Position numbers and translations under genes: made by a program. Positions 1-12,157 of a stretch of 64,000 nt of DNA are shown here, in pieces; position 1 is the stretch's first letter; each line of letters begins with the position of its first letter. Origin of the DNA: Nereocystis luetkeana (lineage: Eukaryota; Sar; Phaeophyceae; Laminariales; Laminariaceae); NCBI GenBank assembly GCA_031213475.1, contig JARUPZ010000008.1:8962388-9026387 (forward strand), in the 5' to 3' direction. The notes beneath the pieces are model-generated. The model saw only the letters and a program-made list of their open reading frames with translations. It made no database searches and had not been told where the DNA came from.

Positions 1-1892
1 CGCGCCTCTCCCATCTCTTTCTTGGCCCTGCCGAGGCACGTCTGGCCGTCAAGCTTCTCCGAGACGGCGCTGATGTACGACCGACCGTCGGTCTCGTCTT
101 CGTCGGGGGCGTTGGTGGAGGTATCCCACGAGAACACCTGGTAGGCGGTAGGCATAACAAAAAAAAAGCACAAAAGGTGGCATGTCATTGTCATGGGAGC
201 ACGGTGACAGGTTTCGTGTTGCACCGGAAGATACTTACAGCAAACACTGGCATCAATGTTTAACCCCCCCTGAAAAGGCAGAGAGAAGGGTGACTCGAAA
301 TATGCTGTATGGCAAGCATCGCGGAAGCTTGGAAACACGAAGCAAAGGCTATCTCGGCGTTCGGAATGTGACGAGCTTTTGTTGGTTCAATGCCACAAGG
401 ATGCTTCTAACATCGCTATCGAGCACTCATCAAGTTGCGGCAAGCGGCGGCTTACTATTACGGGGGGCCATAGTTAACAGGACCAAATATTGTTAGTAAA
501 AATGGTTAAATATATAGGTTTTTATGTATACCATTGGTCCTGTTAACTAGGGTCCCCCGTAATACGGCATCCAACCTCAAAAGGGTGGCAGTGGCGTACG
601 TGCGATTGTCGTCGGTATTGCCGTTGGCATAGTATCGATAAATCCGTTAAGCCCGAAACCCGAGAAAAAATATAAAAATAAAAAATAAAACGTTTCCGTT
701 GCCGTTTTTTCTCTTTCATTCATGAAACGTGCTTAATTAACCCGTTAGAACTGCAGTCTCGTTTTGGGGACGAACCAGTCAAATTTCAAGCAATTTGTCC
801 CCATAACGGGACTGCGGTCCTACAAGGGTTAACAAAGGTTGGCACCACAGAAGTGACGGAAGTCTATGTCTAGGAAGTCTATGTACCCCGGGTCACGACC
901 CACATAACTTGGCCACATGGAAGTATTGCATCATACGTATGAACTCGTAGTGTTTTCAGCATCCTTGGTGATTTTTCGAAGACGGAGAGTAGTTACGACA
1001 TACCAGGTACCAGGGTATACTGTAGCTACCTTGGTGCTCAAGAAGTCGAGGCTTCCGCCGTGAGCGCGCAGGTTGATGAAGGTGTCCTTAGTACTGAGAA
1101 GGCGTAGCTCGTCGGCATCGCCGCCAGCCGAGGAGCCGTGTACCTGAACACCCAAAAGACGGGGGCGGAGGGACGGACGGAGGGGGAGGGGGAGGGGGAG
1201 CGGGGGGGGGAGGGGGGGGCTGAGGATTTCCATACCGACGAGACAGGTCGGTTGGTGATATTGAACACACTATTCCCTGTGACCTTGAAAAAGGGGCTGC
1301 CGAAGAACGAAGGGGGCCTGTTTTCCATCGCAGATGGTACTATCAAGCTACGCGTAGCGGCGGGTGATCAGCGGCATCAAAGTTGCGAATGGCGATGGAA
1401 AAGCTTCGAACGGTGGCCCAAGGAATTCCACGGGAACCTTTCCGATCCTGGGTGCACACGCACAAGCACATCTCGGCAGAGCGCCAAGACGAAGCAACGC
1501 GCGTGCGTGTGGACAACAAGCGGGCAAGGGAATATCAGCCGGCTTACCTTCAGCGTGATGCCGTCTTCTACGAACAGCTCCTCGGTGAGCAACCACGTCC
1601 CAGTCACGGTGTCGCTGATATCGCCGGTGTCGGGGTCGACGGCGTACAACGGCGCCTTACCCCCCCGGTTTTCCCAGATCTGTCTCAGTGTGACACAGCC
1701 GCCGCGGGTGCTGCCGTCGCCGGACTCGAGGTACAGGCGCTCGGACCCGGAGGAGTATCGGATGGATACCGCCTGGCTCGAGTCGCACTCCGGCTTGGGG
1801 ATGGGCTCGTTCGGCGACTCGGTGTCTGCCGCGGCGGCTAGCTTGAGAGCGAGCATGCTCAGCATGGTAGCTTTTCCGAGAATCTTCGGCAT
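1..1892 (-). CDS. Mannuronan C5-epimerase, copy A (5' part, runs off left edge)
   Basis: This is the 5' part of a secreted alginate-modifying epimerase that inverts C5 of D-mannuronate in polymannuronate to give L-guluronate. Exons on the minus strand are exon 1 at 1892-1548 (115 codons), exon 2 at 1143-1030 (38 codons) and exon 3 from 137 to beyond base 1. Donors are GTAAGCC and GTAGCTA; acceptors end in TTCAG and CCAG. The protein begins MPKILGKATML with a signal peptide ending near AAAADTES, followed by the family block RGGCVTLRQIW. Intron 2 (138-1029) holds one family 1 and one family 2 element. Its exons are very close to copy D: about four differences over the 137 bp of exon 3, and shared sequence at the start of intron 1. 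The catalytic DPHD exon lies outside the window, so activity cannot be judged. Every visible exon is open. The family is known in brown algae as a multigene ManC5-E family. Confidence 0.9.
457..563 (+). mobile_element. Family 1 MITE (TA target), intron 2 of copy A
   Basis: Near-perfect palindromic ends beginning TTACGGGGGGCC and ending GGTCCCCCGTAA, with TA on both sides. The central part is the family consensus around AATATTGTTAGTAAAAATGG. Confidence 0.9.
737..832. mobile_element. Family 2 palindromic element (TTAA, piggyBac-like), intron 2 of copy A
   Basis: TTAA, then CCCGTTAGAACTGCAG on the left and CTGCGGTCCTACAAGGG, then TTAA on the right. The paired TTTTGGGGAC / GTCCCC arms form a hairpin. 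Confidence 0.85.
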
Positions 1893-2388
1893 GATGGTGA
1901 CTGCTGTGCGCTGTTTCGTAGTTTTGAGATCTGTGCGGACAGAGGGGCGTGCAGGCGCGGAGGACGGTCGTGATTTGTCAGCACTGCGCAAACTGCTGTA
2001 CAGCAGGGTGTGGTCCTTATCATTCTACGAGTACGGCTGTCGAGGCGCAGAAGGGGGTAACAAAACAAAACAAAAACAAAAAAACAGGGACGACGTACGA
2101 CGTACTAATGTACGTACAGTATAATATACGTACCGCAGTACATACAGCAGTATGCGTACATAAAAACCGTATTCCGAAACGCGAAACCCCAAAACGCCGA
2201 CCGCGGGCCCAACCCCTCCTCATTTCATTCCATCAAGCTTCCTGCGGTTGGTATTTGTGGGGGCAAAGAACGGACGCTTTGCTGACGACGACGGACTATC
2301 GCAACGGGTACTCGTACTGGCACCTGGTACCAGGTATACCGGTACCTGCGGTACATGGAGATACGGGTAACGGTACGATACAAACGCC

Positions 2389-2438
2389 TCTCTCTCTCTC
2401 TGCTCTGCTCTGCTCTGCTCTGCTCTGCTCTGCTCTGC
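2389..2438. repeat. Microsatellite (CTCTG)n
   Basis: Short CT run followed by about seven CTCTG pentamers. Confidence 0.95.
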
Positions 2439-3949
2439 ACGGGAAGTTTGTGGGATTTCGGGAAATTATTCCCGAAAAAAGTCCGAAAATGTTGGATATC
2501 CAGGACATTTACGTACGATATGACAGATGATAGGATTTTCAGTGTGGACCGCGCCCTCCAGGGTCTTCCGCAGCAGTCTACATGCGATCACGAGGCTCTC
2601 GCACGAGAAACGCGTGGTATATGCGTATAATCAGACCAAAAGAGGAGAAGCGCACGCAAGGCGGAGGTGCTGCTGTAGTACGTGTAGTATCGTGCAGCTT
2701 GCAGAGATGAGCACCCCCTGGCGGGAGTTGCTCTTGTACTACTGTACTGACTGTATCATACCCGGTACGTCTGTAGATTGTTTTCACACCTACCTGGAGT
2801 ATAAAATGTATTGGACAAAAAGTTCAAAGCTATTTTGTACAGCGCCGAGAGAGACCAACAACAACGCTGTTCTGTTGCGCAAAAGAATCGCCTCGTTGTA
2901 AAAAATCCCCAACGCAAGCAGCCGCAGCTGCCAGTAGTACTGCTTCGCTGTGCGACAGCCGCATACTCGTAGGGTACGTACCCTCTGCTGCGTGCGGACG
3001 TGTTGCAGCAGCAGTCGTACACACAGGAGGGTTCCAAACGAACCCGACAACTCCCGACAGACGTAAACAGGTACGTACTGCATATATATGGGACGTCGTG
3101 GTGAAAACAGGAAGGACCCAATCTAACTTTTCACGCAGAGGGACCGCGGCGGCAACATCACACTCACATGAGAATGCACAGCCCTTTTCTTGTCGTCGAT
3201 GACGAACTGCTGCGGCGAAGCACGGGGCAAAAGGACCACCCGCGTGGAAGAGGTTGCTGTTGAAGCTGAACAGAAAGGTCCTGCTGGCCCAGGGAGACTC
3301 TGACCAAGAAAAGGTGCTGTCGGCCGAAGAGATGACGCTGGCTGTGGTTTGTGTGCCGAAGTAAGTGGGGATGGGATGACAAGTGAGAGGGTAGGGGCGG
3401 TGGACCACAGCAGCAAAATCAACGTCACACAGACAGACGGAAGATGTGGGAAGCTGAGGCGACTGCTGCGGTACCAGATTATTGATGAGTGAGAGAGAGA
3501 GAGATGGATGAGATGGAAACAATCCGCTGAAACTTGGAGATGATGATGACGATGATGATTTGATTCTGAAAGAGACTTCCTGCAATCCTCTTCGGGCCGA
3601 TGCCAGCGACGCCATCCTTCCTTTGTTCCTCTCCTTTGAATTTTTAAACTTGCCCGAATTTTTTTACAGATTACTTCTGCTTTCTCTACGAAACTTCCAG
3701 GATTTTTCCAAACCTCACAGTCCCGTCACCAGTTATTCATCTTGTTGTACATCGTAGAGATACGTATTGTTGATATTGATAGCACGCACGCTCGTTTGTC
3801 GAGCCACACAGCTGCACCGGACGCGCACACGGCATATATATGCGTGCGGGGTGGAAGGCCAGCGGGATGGCAATCGGGATCAGGGTTAGAGGTTTAGGTA
3901 GAGGGTGACTATCGGTTGGGCATAATAGCGGGGCTGGCCATTCCGAGGC

Positions 3950-4086
3950 ACATCAGTTTTTATTTTGTCGTGGGATACTGCCACGCTTTTTTTGTTCTGG
4001 AGAGTTCAAGTCTTTCTGTTACGCCGTTTATGAGAACAACACACCCTTCATATTGTCGGATGCAAGCATAATAATAGTAATAAAAG
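3950..4086 (+). repeat. Family 4 dispersed repeat
   Basis: Shares CATCAGTTTTTATTTTGTCG, TTGTTCTGGAGAGTTC and ATTGTCGGATGCAAGCATAA with other copies, and ends in an ATAATA-rich tail. Confidence 0.7.
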
Positions 4087-4758
4087 AGGAAAGATCATCA
4101 TGCTGATGACATGCTATATACATCATGCAGCATCATGACGCAATACATATGTGTGCGAAGCCTCGATCCTCTGTGTACAAAATATATCACGCCCAAAATG
4201 TATAGACAGGAGGAGACGTGTGCAAGAAAAGGCATTATTGCTATATATACCCGGTACCCGCCTGGTAGGTGCTAGGTGCTACTGTTGTCGGGTGTTCCTG
4301 CTGTATACTATATATAGTATGTAACTGGTACCTGTGGTGAGAGCCTCTGGTATCTCAACCACGAACGAGAACGATATTATCATGACACACAGCCAGCGCA
4401 TACATGCATCTCACTTTTACCTGTGATGAGTTCTACTGGTATTAATATACTATAATACCACCCACCCCGGACCAGAGCCTAGGTATCCAAGTTGCCAAAG
4501 CGGCCTGCGATATATAACTCGGAGCTGCTCAATCTCTTTTGGTCAATATTTGGGCGTCAAATTATAATTATGATGATTTGTTTGTGTGTTCCTGCTCTGC
4601 TTGTTGCGTTGCCGCTATAATACTGCTGCTGTGCTGTTATACGTATAGCACATACTCGTACATGTATCACGTGTAGTGTTACTATTAACAATATATAATA
4701 CTATACGCACGGGGGGCATCATAGTAAGTAGTATTATAATACTAATACTACTGCTGTA

Positions 4759-4925
4759 AGGGTCATTCTTATCGGAGAGAGCTTTTCTTCCATAATTTCC
4801 ACTTTTTTTTTGCGCAATTTTTCAATCTTCCAAATTTTCCTGTTTTTTTTTTTCAAATTTGTGAAATATAACGAACTTGATTGTTTTGCTTTTCTGGACA
4901 ATTTCACGAATATAGTGACATAATC
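4759..4925 (-). mobile_element. Family 3 element, truncated
   Basis: AGGGTCATTCTTATCGGAGA starts it and the body runs through TTGCGCAATTTTTCAATC to CACGAATATAGTGACA. The other end is missing. Confidence 0.75.
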
Positions 4926-6260
4926 CATGTGCGTCCCATCGGTTTTGATTAGTCGCCGTATTATACTTCCGTTCCCCTCGCTGCCTCGGCAAGGAATGCT
5001 GCGAGGCATGCCCTATCAGGCTAATAGCGAGTGGGGTAGGTCTTTCTGGCGGGTGTAAGGCCGGACTCACCCTCAAGGAGTGATACCTTCTTGCTGCTGC
5101 CTGTGGCCGCGAGGCTCAGGCGGCAGTAGAGTTGGGTCGTACGTGGTGCGTCAGGCACGGAGACCTACGATTCGCGCGTCTTTTTAGGCAGCTGCGGCAG
5201 AGCAGCAATGCTCAATCGGGGTGTCCATGCGCGGAGGCAGGCGCCACCACAGGCCACACTACGGCACAGTCTATTGCGCCGGTAGGAGGCTGGATTCGAC
5301 GACGAGGGAGGAGGGAGACTGAGCGTCGACGTGCGGAGAAGAGACGGATTGACCTCCCCCTGCGCGAGAATTTTTATTTCCCAGATCAGAACCGCAAGTG
5401 CGAGGAGCATTTTGTTTTTCAGGATGACGGAGAAAGGGAAACGACTGGAAGGGAATGGCAACGAGTGCACGCGCAAAGGAGCGGGTGGATTGGGCCAAGG
5501 CGATGATGCGGCCATGAAGAGCGGCAGGAAGACGGTGCATGGAGACCCATGATTTGCGCGCACACTATCATCACGAGAGAAGCAGTCATAGTTTGTTTTT
5601 TCCCTGGTATTGTTTTTCACGAGGCAGAATAGTATCTACCGGTACTCGTCACTGGTCTTAGTAGTTTAACGAGTTGTATACCCTTCATGGGGAATAACCT
5701 ACGCAATTATCAGGGACGTGGTATCAAAACTGTGCTGCACCTTTTTGTGTCAGACAGTCCAGGAAGAGATGGCGATCGTTGATATTCGTGTGGTAGTAAG
5801 GTTCGATTGCTCCTTTTTTCACTGCATATCCGCGAGTCTTCACTCTGACAGCACTCCAGATAGCAGGCAGGAGGTGTGTTCCTCTTTCGTTTTCACGACT
5901 ACCGTGCGTTTCGTACGGTGCAGGCAGCACTTCAGACAGCATCCGCTGTAGTCAGCAGCCACGAGTTGGTTAGTGGTGGGAACGGGGGTACTCTTCTATA
6001 TTATAGTTGAGAGGATATACCCGCGGCCATGTTAGTTCAGTTTTGCACATTGGTTTTATCTTGTGTGCGCTTTTTCCGTCTCGTGTATTTTGAGGCAGCC
6101 GAATTTTCGAATTTTTTTTGTTTTTCGGATCTTCCTAGGGCTCCAGCACCTTTGTGTGACCACGGACTCCTTCGTCAGAGAGTTAATGTGAGAACAACAA
6201 CAACAACAAACAACAACATATACTGCCGCCGCGCTCTTCTTCTGGCGAGTTATTTTCACT

Positions 6261-6335
6261 TCATCATGTCTCTTATAATAGTCTTTTTTAGAACAACACT
6301 ACACATTGTCGGATGGCAAGACGCACAACAAGCAT
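6261..6335 (+). repeat. Family 4 fragment
   Basis: Contains AGAACAACACTACACATTGT followed by CGGATGGCAAG, without the AAT tail. Confidence 0.6.
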
Positions 6336-6339
6336 ATTA

Positions 6340-6462
6340 ACAAGAGTGACAGATAATAATAGTGACAGAGCGCCTCCTCCGTATATATTGATACACATCT
6401 CTCCAATTTTTTCCAAACTTTGGAAATTAAGTATGGAAAAAACACTCTCCGATAAGAATGAA
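6340..6462 (-). mobile_element. Family 3 element, truncated
   Basis: Only the half ending CTCTCCGATAAGAATGA remains, preceded by the ATTTTTTCCAAACTTTGGAA block. It sits between two family 4 pieces. Confidence 0.7.
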
Positions 6463-6466
6463 TCGT

Positions 6467-6518
6467 TTATCAGAACAACACTACACGATGTCGGATGGCA
6501 AGCATAATAATAATAATG
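6467..6518 (+). repeat. Family 4 fragment with AAT tail
   Basis: CAGAACAACACTACACGATG, then TCGGATGGCAAGCATAATAA and an ATAATAATG tail. Confidence 0.65.
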
Positions 6519-6525
6519 AACACTA

Positions 6526-6640
6526 TGACGGGGGGCCATAGTAAAGAGGACCAAATAAATATTGTTATTAAGGGTAGAAATGGTTAAATATATAGGTTTT
6601 TACGAATACCACAGGTCCTATTAACTATGATCACCCGTAA
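6526..6640 (+). mobile_element. Family 1 MITE, diverged
   Basis: Ends GACGGGGGGCCATAG and ATGATCACCCGTAA flank the family core. The arms are more mutated than in most copies and there is a short TAAA insertion in the core. Confidence 0.8.
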
Positions 6641-6904
6641 AAATAAAAAAAATGTTCTGTAAAAAAAAAAGGTTCACGCATGGAGCGGAGCACGTGGTGA
6701 GCTGACACTGGGTTCGCCGCATTGCTGTTGCTTGGTGCTCCACTGCACGGTGTCATATACGTGAATGCCAACGTTAGGGACAATCGGAAGTCTCTGGTGG
6801 TATTTTCGTCATTCTGTACATAGAACTACATACTTAGATCACAACCCCTGAGCGTGCTCGGTTGGTGCATCCCTGGCCTCTCAGAGCTCCCACTTCCAAA
6901 CCGC

Positions 6905-8775
6905 CTCTTTTCATTACTTGCCGGACCTTTCCAGCAGTTCTTTGTTTTCTCGGCCATTTCTTCCTTTTTTCTTCTTTCGTTTCGTGTGCGTGCGTGTTCT
7001 CCGAGCACGGCATCGCGGGAGGACCTGGCACCGTCGCGGGTGTCAGCGGGTGGGTGCTGGCGGGTAGAGGGGAGGTTGCAAGGAGCGCGGTCGCCGCTTT
7101 CGTGCCTAGGCGTCGCGTGTGCCTCGAGACACGAGGGATGTGCATGAACGGGCTTTGTCTGGCTTCGATTTATGATTGTTGATAGAGTATGTACGAGTTT
7201 ATAAAGTTAAAGGTCGTTCGGGAGGGCAAGATACTATTCAAGCGGTGCTTATCTTTGCGACCACGCTGAAGTTGAAAGAGGGAGGTGTGCAGTTTGAGCA
7301 CCAACGTTATCGAGCTGGCGAACGACGGCCACGGTGAGCACCGGGCTTCACGCGGGGCGGGCGACGGGGCTGATTGTGGCAGAGAGTGATATAAGCTTTA
7401 CCCGGACCGAATCGGTAGCGAGGTGGTCGCGAGAGGGGCGGGCGACGTACGAGGCTGAGAGAGAAGCTCTTCTGTGCGATCTTTTACTTTTCTTCTTTTC
7501 CACCGGATGCAAGGTGCTCCAATCAGGCAGCTTTTCATTACTACTTGCCGGACCTTTCCAGCAGTTCTTGGTTTTCTCTTGGCACGTCCTTTCTTCCGTT
7601 TTTCGTCTTTCGTTTCGTGTGCGTGCGTGTACTCAGAGCACGGCACGGCGGGAGAGCCCGGCGCCGTCGCGGGTGTCAGCGGGTGCTGGCGGGTAGAGGG
7701 GAGGTTGCAAGGAGCGCGGTCGCCGCTTTCGTGCCTAGGCGTCGCGTGTGCCTCGAGACACGAGGGATGTGCATGAACGGGCTTTGTCTGGCTTCGATTT
7801 ATGATTGTTGATAGAGTATGTACGAGTTTATAAAGGTCGTTCGGGAGGGCAAGATACTATTCAAGCGGTGCTTATCTTTGCGACCACGCTGAAGTTGAAA
7901 GAGGGAGGTGTGCAGTTTGAGCACCAACGTTATCGAGCTGGCGAACGACGGCCACGGTGAGCACCGGGCTTCACGCGGGGCGGGCGACGGGGCTGATTGT
8001 GGCAGAGAGTGATATAAGCTTTACCCGGACCGAATCGGTAGCGAGGTGGTCGCGAGAGGGGCGGGCGACGTACGAGGCTGAGAGAGAAGCTCTTCTGTGC
8101 GATCTTTTACTTTTCTTCTTTTCCACCGGATGCAAGGTGCTCCAATCAGGCAGCTTTTCATTACTACTTGCCGGACCTTTCCAGCAGTTCTTGGTTTTCT
8201 CTTGGCACGTCCTTTCTTCCGTTTTTCGTCTTTCGTTTCGTGTGCGTGCGTGTACTCAGAGCACGGCACGGCGGGAGAGCCCGGCGCCGTCGCGGGTGTC
8301 AGCGGGTGCTGGCGGGTAGAGGGGAGGTTGCAAGGAGAGCGGTCGCCGCTTTCGTGCCTAGGCGTCGCGTGTGCCTCGAGACACGAGGGATGCATGAACG
8401 GGCTTTGTCTGGCTTCGATTTATGATTGTTGATAGAGTATGTACGAGTTTATAAAGGTCGTTCGGGAGGGCAAGATACTATTCAAGCGGTGCTTATTTTT
8501 GCGACCACGCTGAAGATGAAAGAAGGAGGTGTGCAGTTTGAACACCAACGTTATCGAGCTGGCGAACGACGGCCACGGTGATCACCGGGCTTCACGCGAG
8601 GCGGGCGACGGGGTTGATTGTGGCAGAGAGTGATAAAAGCTTTACCCGGACCGAATCGGTAGCGAGGTGGTCGCGAGAGGGGCAGACGGCGTACGAGGCT
8701 GAGAGAGAAGCTCTTCTGTGCGGTTTTTTTCTTTTCTTCTTTTCGACCGGGTGGAAGGTGTTCCAATCAGGCAGA
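6905..8775. repeat. Tandem array of three ~623 bp units
   Basis: Units begin near 6905, 7525 and 8148; the landmark GCCGGACCTTTCCAGCAGTT recurs with spacings of 627 and 623 bp. Units 2 and 3 are almost identical, unit 1 is more diverged, and similarity stops shortly after CCAATCAGGCAG at about 8775. Each unit contains a ~120-codon open stretch (STGLHAGRATGLIVAESD), which reflects repeat identity. I do not recognise a protein family. It may be a local satellite. Confidence 0.88.
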
Positions 8776-11455
8776 AAATTATTACACGAGAGGGGACGAG
8801 GATTTTTTTCCTTTCCGAGTTTTCGGTTTCATTTTCATTTTTTTTGCTGCTGTGCCGTGCTGTGCTTTCGCCTTCTTCCTACATACGAGTACAGACATAT
8901 AATAAGAGTATATCGAAAGAAGAAAATAAGTACAGACAGCAGTATCCTACCTGGGGTATGTACGTACATACGACATCCGCGACGCGAAGCGCATATGTGG
9001 CATTCGAGCTGGCGTCGGAGCTGTTTGTTCCTGAAGCATGGCGGCGGGACTCTTGGCATTATCAAGTCGCCGGTTTGCAATTACGACCTAAAGTCAATCG
9101 TGGACCTCTGTCACTTCCCATAATTTGATGTACTTTTTTCCTTCCAGAGCGAGCGTAGCGGGCGGCGTAGGCCGCCCGCGGAGCGAAGCGCCTTGTACAA
9201 CATATAAATGCAGTACTTGCAGTGAGTAAAAACAGACAAAACCCCCCGAAAATTATCATTAATAATAATAACTGACTCACGGAACATTTTGTATGTAGGT
9301 AGGTAGGTAGGTAGGTGTGGACCACGGGCCCAAGATCAAGTTCGAGGGTTCGAGTCTCACCGAGTGCATATACTCGTTCGTATGAAAAGACTTTTAGTCG
9401 CATGAAAATTGATTAGCGTAAAGTGCGAGAGCGTGATTTTTGGCAACATTCGATGGAAATCGACGTGCAGTGGGAATGCTAACCCTGTCAGCGATGTAAA
9501 TGAAAGCACGCCCCCCCCCCCCCCCCTCCCCCTTGTCGCCGCTCTAGGTGTCCTCAGCTGCGTCGCGCAGTCGGCTTCTCTGCGCCTCGTTTTCCTGTAC
9601 CACCTCGCCATGAAACAGACCGCCGCTTTGACGACCCCCCCCCGGTGCCCCGCCTTCCCGCTCTTCGTAGCCGCCTTTGGCCATAACAACGTATATCTCC
9701 TCCAAACAGCAACGGAGAGCTTTCCGTGGACCCCTGCTCCGTTGCTTGAAAAAAACTGAAATTGACTGGTAAGACATTGGGCCCAGTTATTTTCTGATCC
9801 GCCTGGTCCCGGGTTCTCCCCACCAGCCATCGTCCCAAACATCACCCAACGGACGATCAGCCGCTCATTCGTCGTCCGCTATACGGGCCCCCCCAATAAG
9901 GAGGAGGTGTCGTTTGCGGATGGTGGTCTCAACGCTCTCGAACTTTGTGTATTTTTGTGGAGGGCAGGTTTTGGGAAAGGTTTGCAGAATGGTCGTCGCA
10001 CATTGTGCCATGGGTGGACGACACACACCAGAAGTGTGATCACATCTGAGAACATTTCCGGGGACCGGGAGAACTCGGCGCAAAGTAGTAACCCGAGCCT
10101 AGTCACAACTGTGTAGAACAAAATCATTTTCTAGGAATAATCCTTCGCTCTATATGTGGTTGTACGCACACATACTGCGACTACATAAATAGCGTAGGAA
10201 TAACGCGGAGGTGGTGGCGGGGTGGAGCAGGAGGGTGATACGAATAGCTCCGCGGTCTATGGTGTCCAGCACCATGGCTTTGATTCTGTGGGTTTAATTC
10301 CCGGGTTTCGACGGTAATTTTGTTTTGCATCCGACGATTTTAATCGTTCGACGATTTTTCTGGTCGTTTTCGGTTCGCTCCTAGCGCTCACGGCCTCCGG
10401 CGGCTCCCCATCCCGGAGAAGGCCAAATAAATGTATTTCCGCACATTGCGGGTGTGAGCAGGATGCCGAATGGGATCGCATCCTATAGTGGAATCATGAG
10501 AGCCGAGCCGCGGCCTGTTTTTTTTTTTTTCAGAAAGCAATTAATTCCCAGAAACCAAGGTATCTACAACATACATGGAGAATTTTGCTGGAGCCGACTG
10601 AGCCCTCGAAATCGACACGGACGGGCCTTTTGTTTACCCGTCCGAACCTCGCGCGATCTCTCTCGTCTCCACGCGATCTCTCTCAAAACGTGGAGGGCTT
10701 TCTCCTTGCCCTGAATAGAAGAAAGGAAAAGCGAAGCCCTCGGTGGCGGCGGGTCGAAGCTATTATGAAGCTTCCTTTTCGTCGTACGTAGCTTGCCGCG
10801 TTTACGCGTTTCGAGGCTCATAACCTATTAAGGCTCATGGCGCAATAACCTACTAGGTATGGCGATTGGCGTGTGTACCAGCTCGTAGCTGGTGTGTACG
10901 CCTAGACTCGATTGCCGATGGCCGGCAATACACAGTCGAAATGTTCGAGGCAAAAACGTAGTCACTGTCAGGTGACTTGTACGTGAAGCTTTTACATAGA
11001 AGGAAAAGCGCAGCCCTCGGTGGCGGCGGGTCGAAGCTACCACATCATATATCTTGGGACCTTTTTGCGAACTCTATCTACTAAAAGTACTCGACCTAAT
11101 ATGTGCAGCTGCATCCTTTCTTTGGCACAAAACTTTGTGCCGGCAGGACACACACGTGTCTTATTGGTCACGGCGGGTCTTTCGGCCGCCCAGGTGTTCT
11201 TTTTTGTTCTTGTTTTTGTGAAAAATGCCACCGAAACACGCGGCGGAGCCTAGTGACTGCCCCCGCCGACTCGAGCACCCCGAAGGGTTAGGGTTAGGGT
11301 CAGGCCTGGAGTTGGATTGGTCTGGGTCCACGTGCAAAAAAAGGACACAGAGGGAGTTCATACAAGAGTCAGTACACATGACCCCGTACACATGAAGCAC
11401 TCATCGAGGAGAAAAACAGAGGAAAATTCCATGCGTGGTGCGGACCTTGGGAACT
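8776..11455. other. Intergenic, no gene recognised
   Basis: Contains a GTAG tetranucleotide run near 9296, a B-box-like GGTTCGAGTCTC at 9349 and the tRNA-Gln-like sequence. AGAAGGAAAAGCG, then CCCTCGGTGGCGGCGGGTCG, occurs twice (about 10719 and 10999). No coding gene is supported. Confidence 0.5.
10235..10315 (+). pseudogene. tRNA-Gln-like sequence (pseudogene or SINE head)
   Basis: CTATGGTGTCCAGCACCATG, then GCTTTGATTCTGTGG and GTTTAATTCCC, parallel the D arm, anticodon arm (TTG) and T arm of eukaryotic tRNA-Gln. The anticodon loop would have 8 nt and the stem two G-U pairs, and no matching acceptor stem is visible. I do not call a functional tRNA. Confidence 0.35.
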
Positions 11456-11463
11456 TTATTCCA

Positions 11464-11786
11464 GAGTAGGTTTAGCAATCTGGGAGAAGGGATTTTTAGG
11501 GATGTTTTTAACCTGAAATATGGGTAGCGTGATCTGCACTTACTTCGGAATCGTCGTCCGCAACTAACTGAGAAATTTCCTGGTTCGATGCAAACGCTGC
11601 GCAGCCGCGTGTATGGCGAGTTTTGGCCCGTTTTGACTGCGGTTTGGGTCCAGGGGTAGGGTCAGGGTTAGGGTTAGGGTTGGAGTCAGGGGTTGGGTTG
11701 GGTCTTCGCCCGTACCTTGATCCCAACAGGAACCTAAACACCTGAACAGCCTACCGACCTAAAGATCCAGATCGTTAAAGGTCCTC
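11464..11786 (+). mobile_element. Family 5 hAT-like element carrying telomeric repeats
   Basis: It begins GAGTAGGTTTAGCAATCTGG and ends TCGTTAAAGGTCCTC. The flanks TTATTCCA (11456-11463) and TTGTTCCA (11787-11794) are an 8-bp target duplication with one mismatch. It contains tandem GGGTTA units near 11660-11685. Confidence 0.82.
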
Positions 11787-11842
11787 TTGTTCCATCCCGA
11801 TCCAAGCCGCACCCTGATCCGGGGCGCCCCCTGATCTCACTC

Positions 11843-12157
11843 GAGTAGGTTTAACAATCTGGGAGAAGGGACCTTTAGGGATGTTTTGACTTGAAAATTG
11901 AATAGCGCGGTCTGCACTTAACTTCGGAATCGTCGTCCGCAACTGAAAAGTTTCCTGGTTCGACGCCAACGCGGCGCAGCCTCGTGTATGTCCAGCTAGG
12001 GCCCGTTTTGACTGCGGTTTGGGGTTAGGGTTAGGGTTAGGGTTAGAGTCAGGGGTTGGGTCGGGTCTTCGCCCGTATCTTGATCCCAACAGGAATCAAA
12101 ATATCTGAACAGCCTTCCAACCTAAGGATCCTTTCTGCCAGATTGTAATGGGACCTC
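11843..12157 (+). mobile_element. Family 5 hAT-like element carrying telomeric repeats
   Basis: It begins GAGTAGGTTTAACAATCTGG and ends near GTAATGGGACCTC. It contains four GGGTTA units at about 12022-12048. A matching target duplication is not visible. Confidence 0.78.

Larger units (their letters stand above)
1893..6260. other. Intergenic, no gene recognised
   Basis: Upstream of copy A there is unique-looking sequence plus the CTCTG microsatellite, a family 4 copy and a truncated family 3 copy. Open frames here have no recognisable domains. One 45-codon stretch at about 3225-3361, with DSDQEKVLSAEEMTLAVVCVPK before a GTAAGTGGG-like donor, is the only piece that looks even slightly exon-like. 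Confidence 0.5.

Noticed and set aside
1138..2124. 328-codon plus-strand open frame
   Set aside because: It is antisense to exons 1 and 2 of copy A and exists because those exons are GC-rich.
3225..3361. Possible exon with GTAAGTGGG donor
   Set aside because: Only one weakly protein-like stretch, no convincing acceptor, start or homologous partner.
2830..3615. 261-codon minus-strand open frame
   Set aside because: Low-complexity Ser/Ala/Cys-rich translation with no domain, splice partner or paralogue.
6905..8775. CRISPR-like or immune repeat array
   Set aside because: Units are 623 bp and directly adjoining, without spacers, in a eukaryotic genome.
12018..12050. Ancient telomere or chromosome fusion point
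   Set aside because: The TTAGGG units sit at the same place inside four copies of a transposon with inverted ends.
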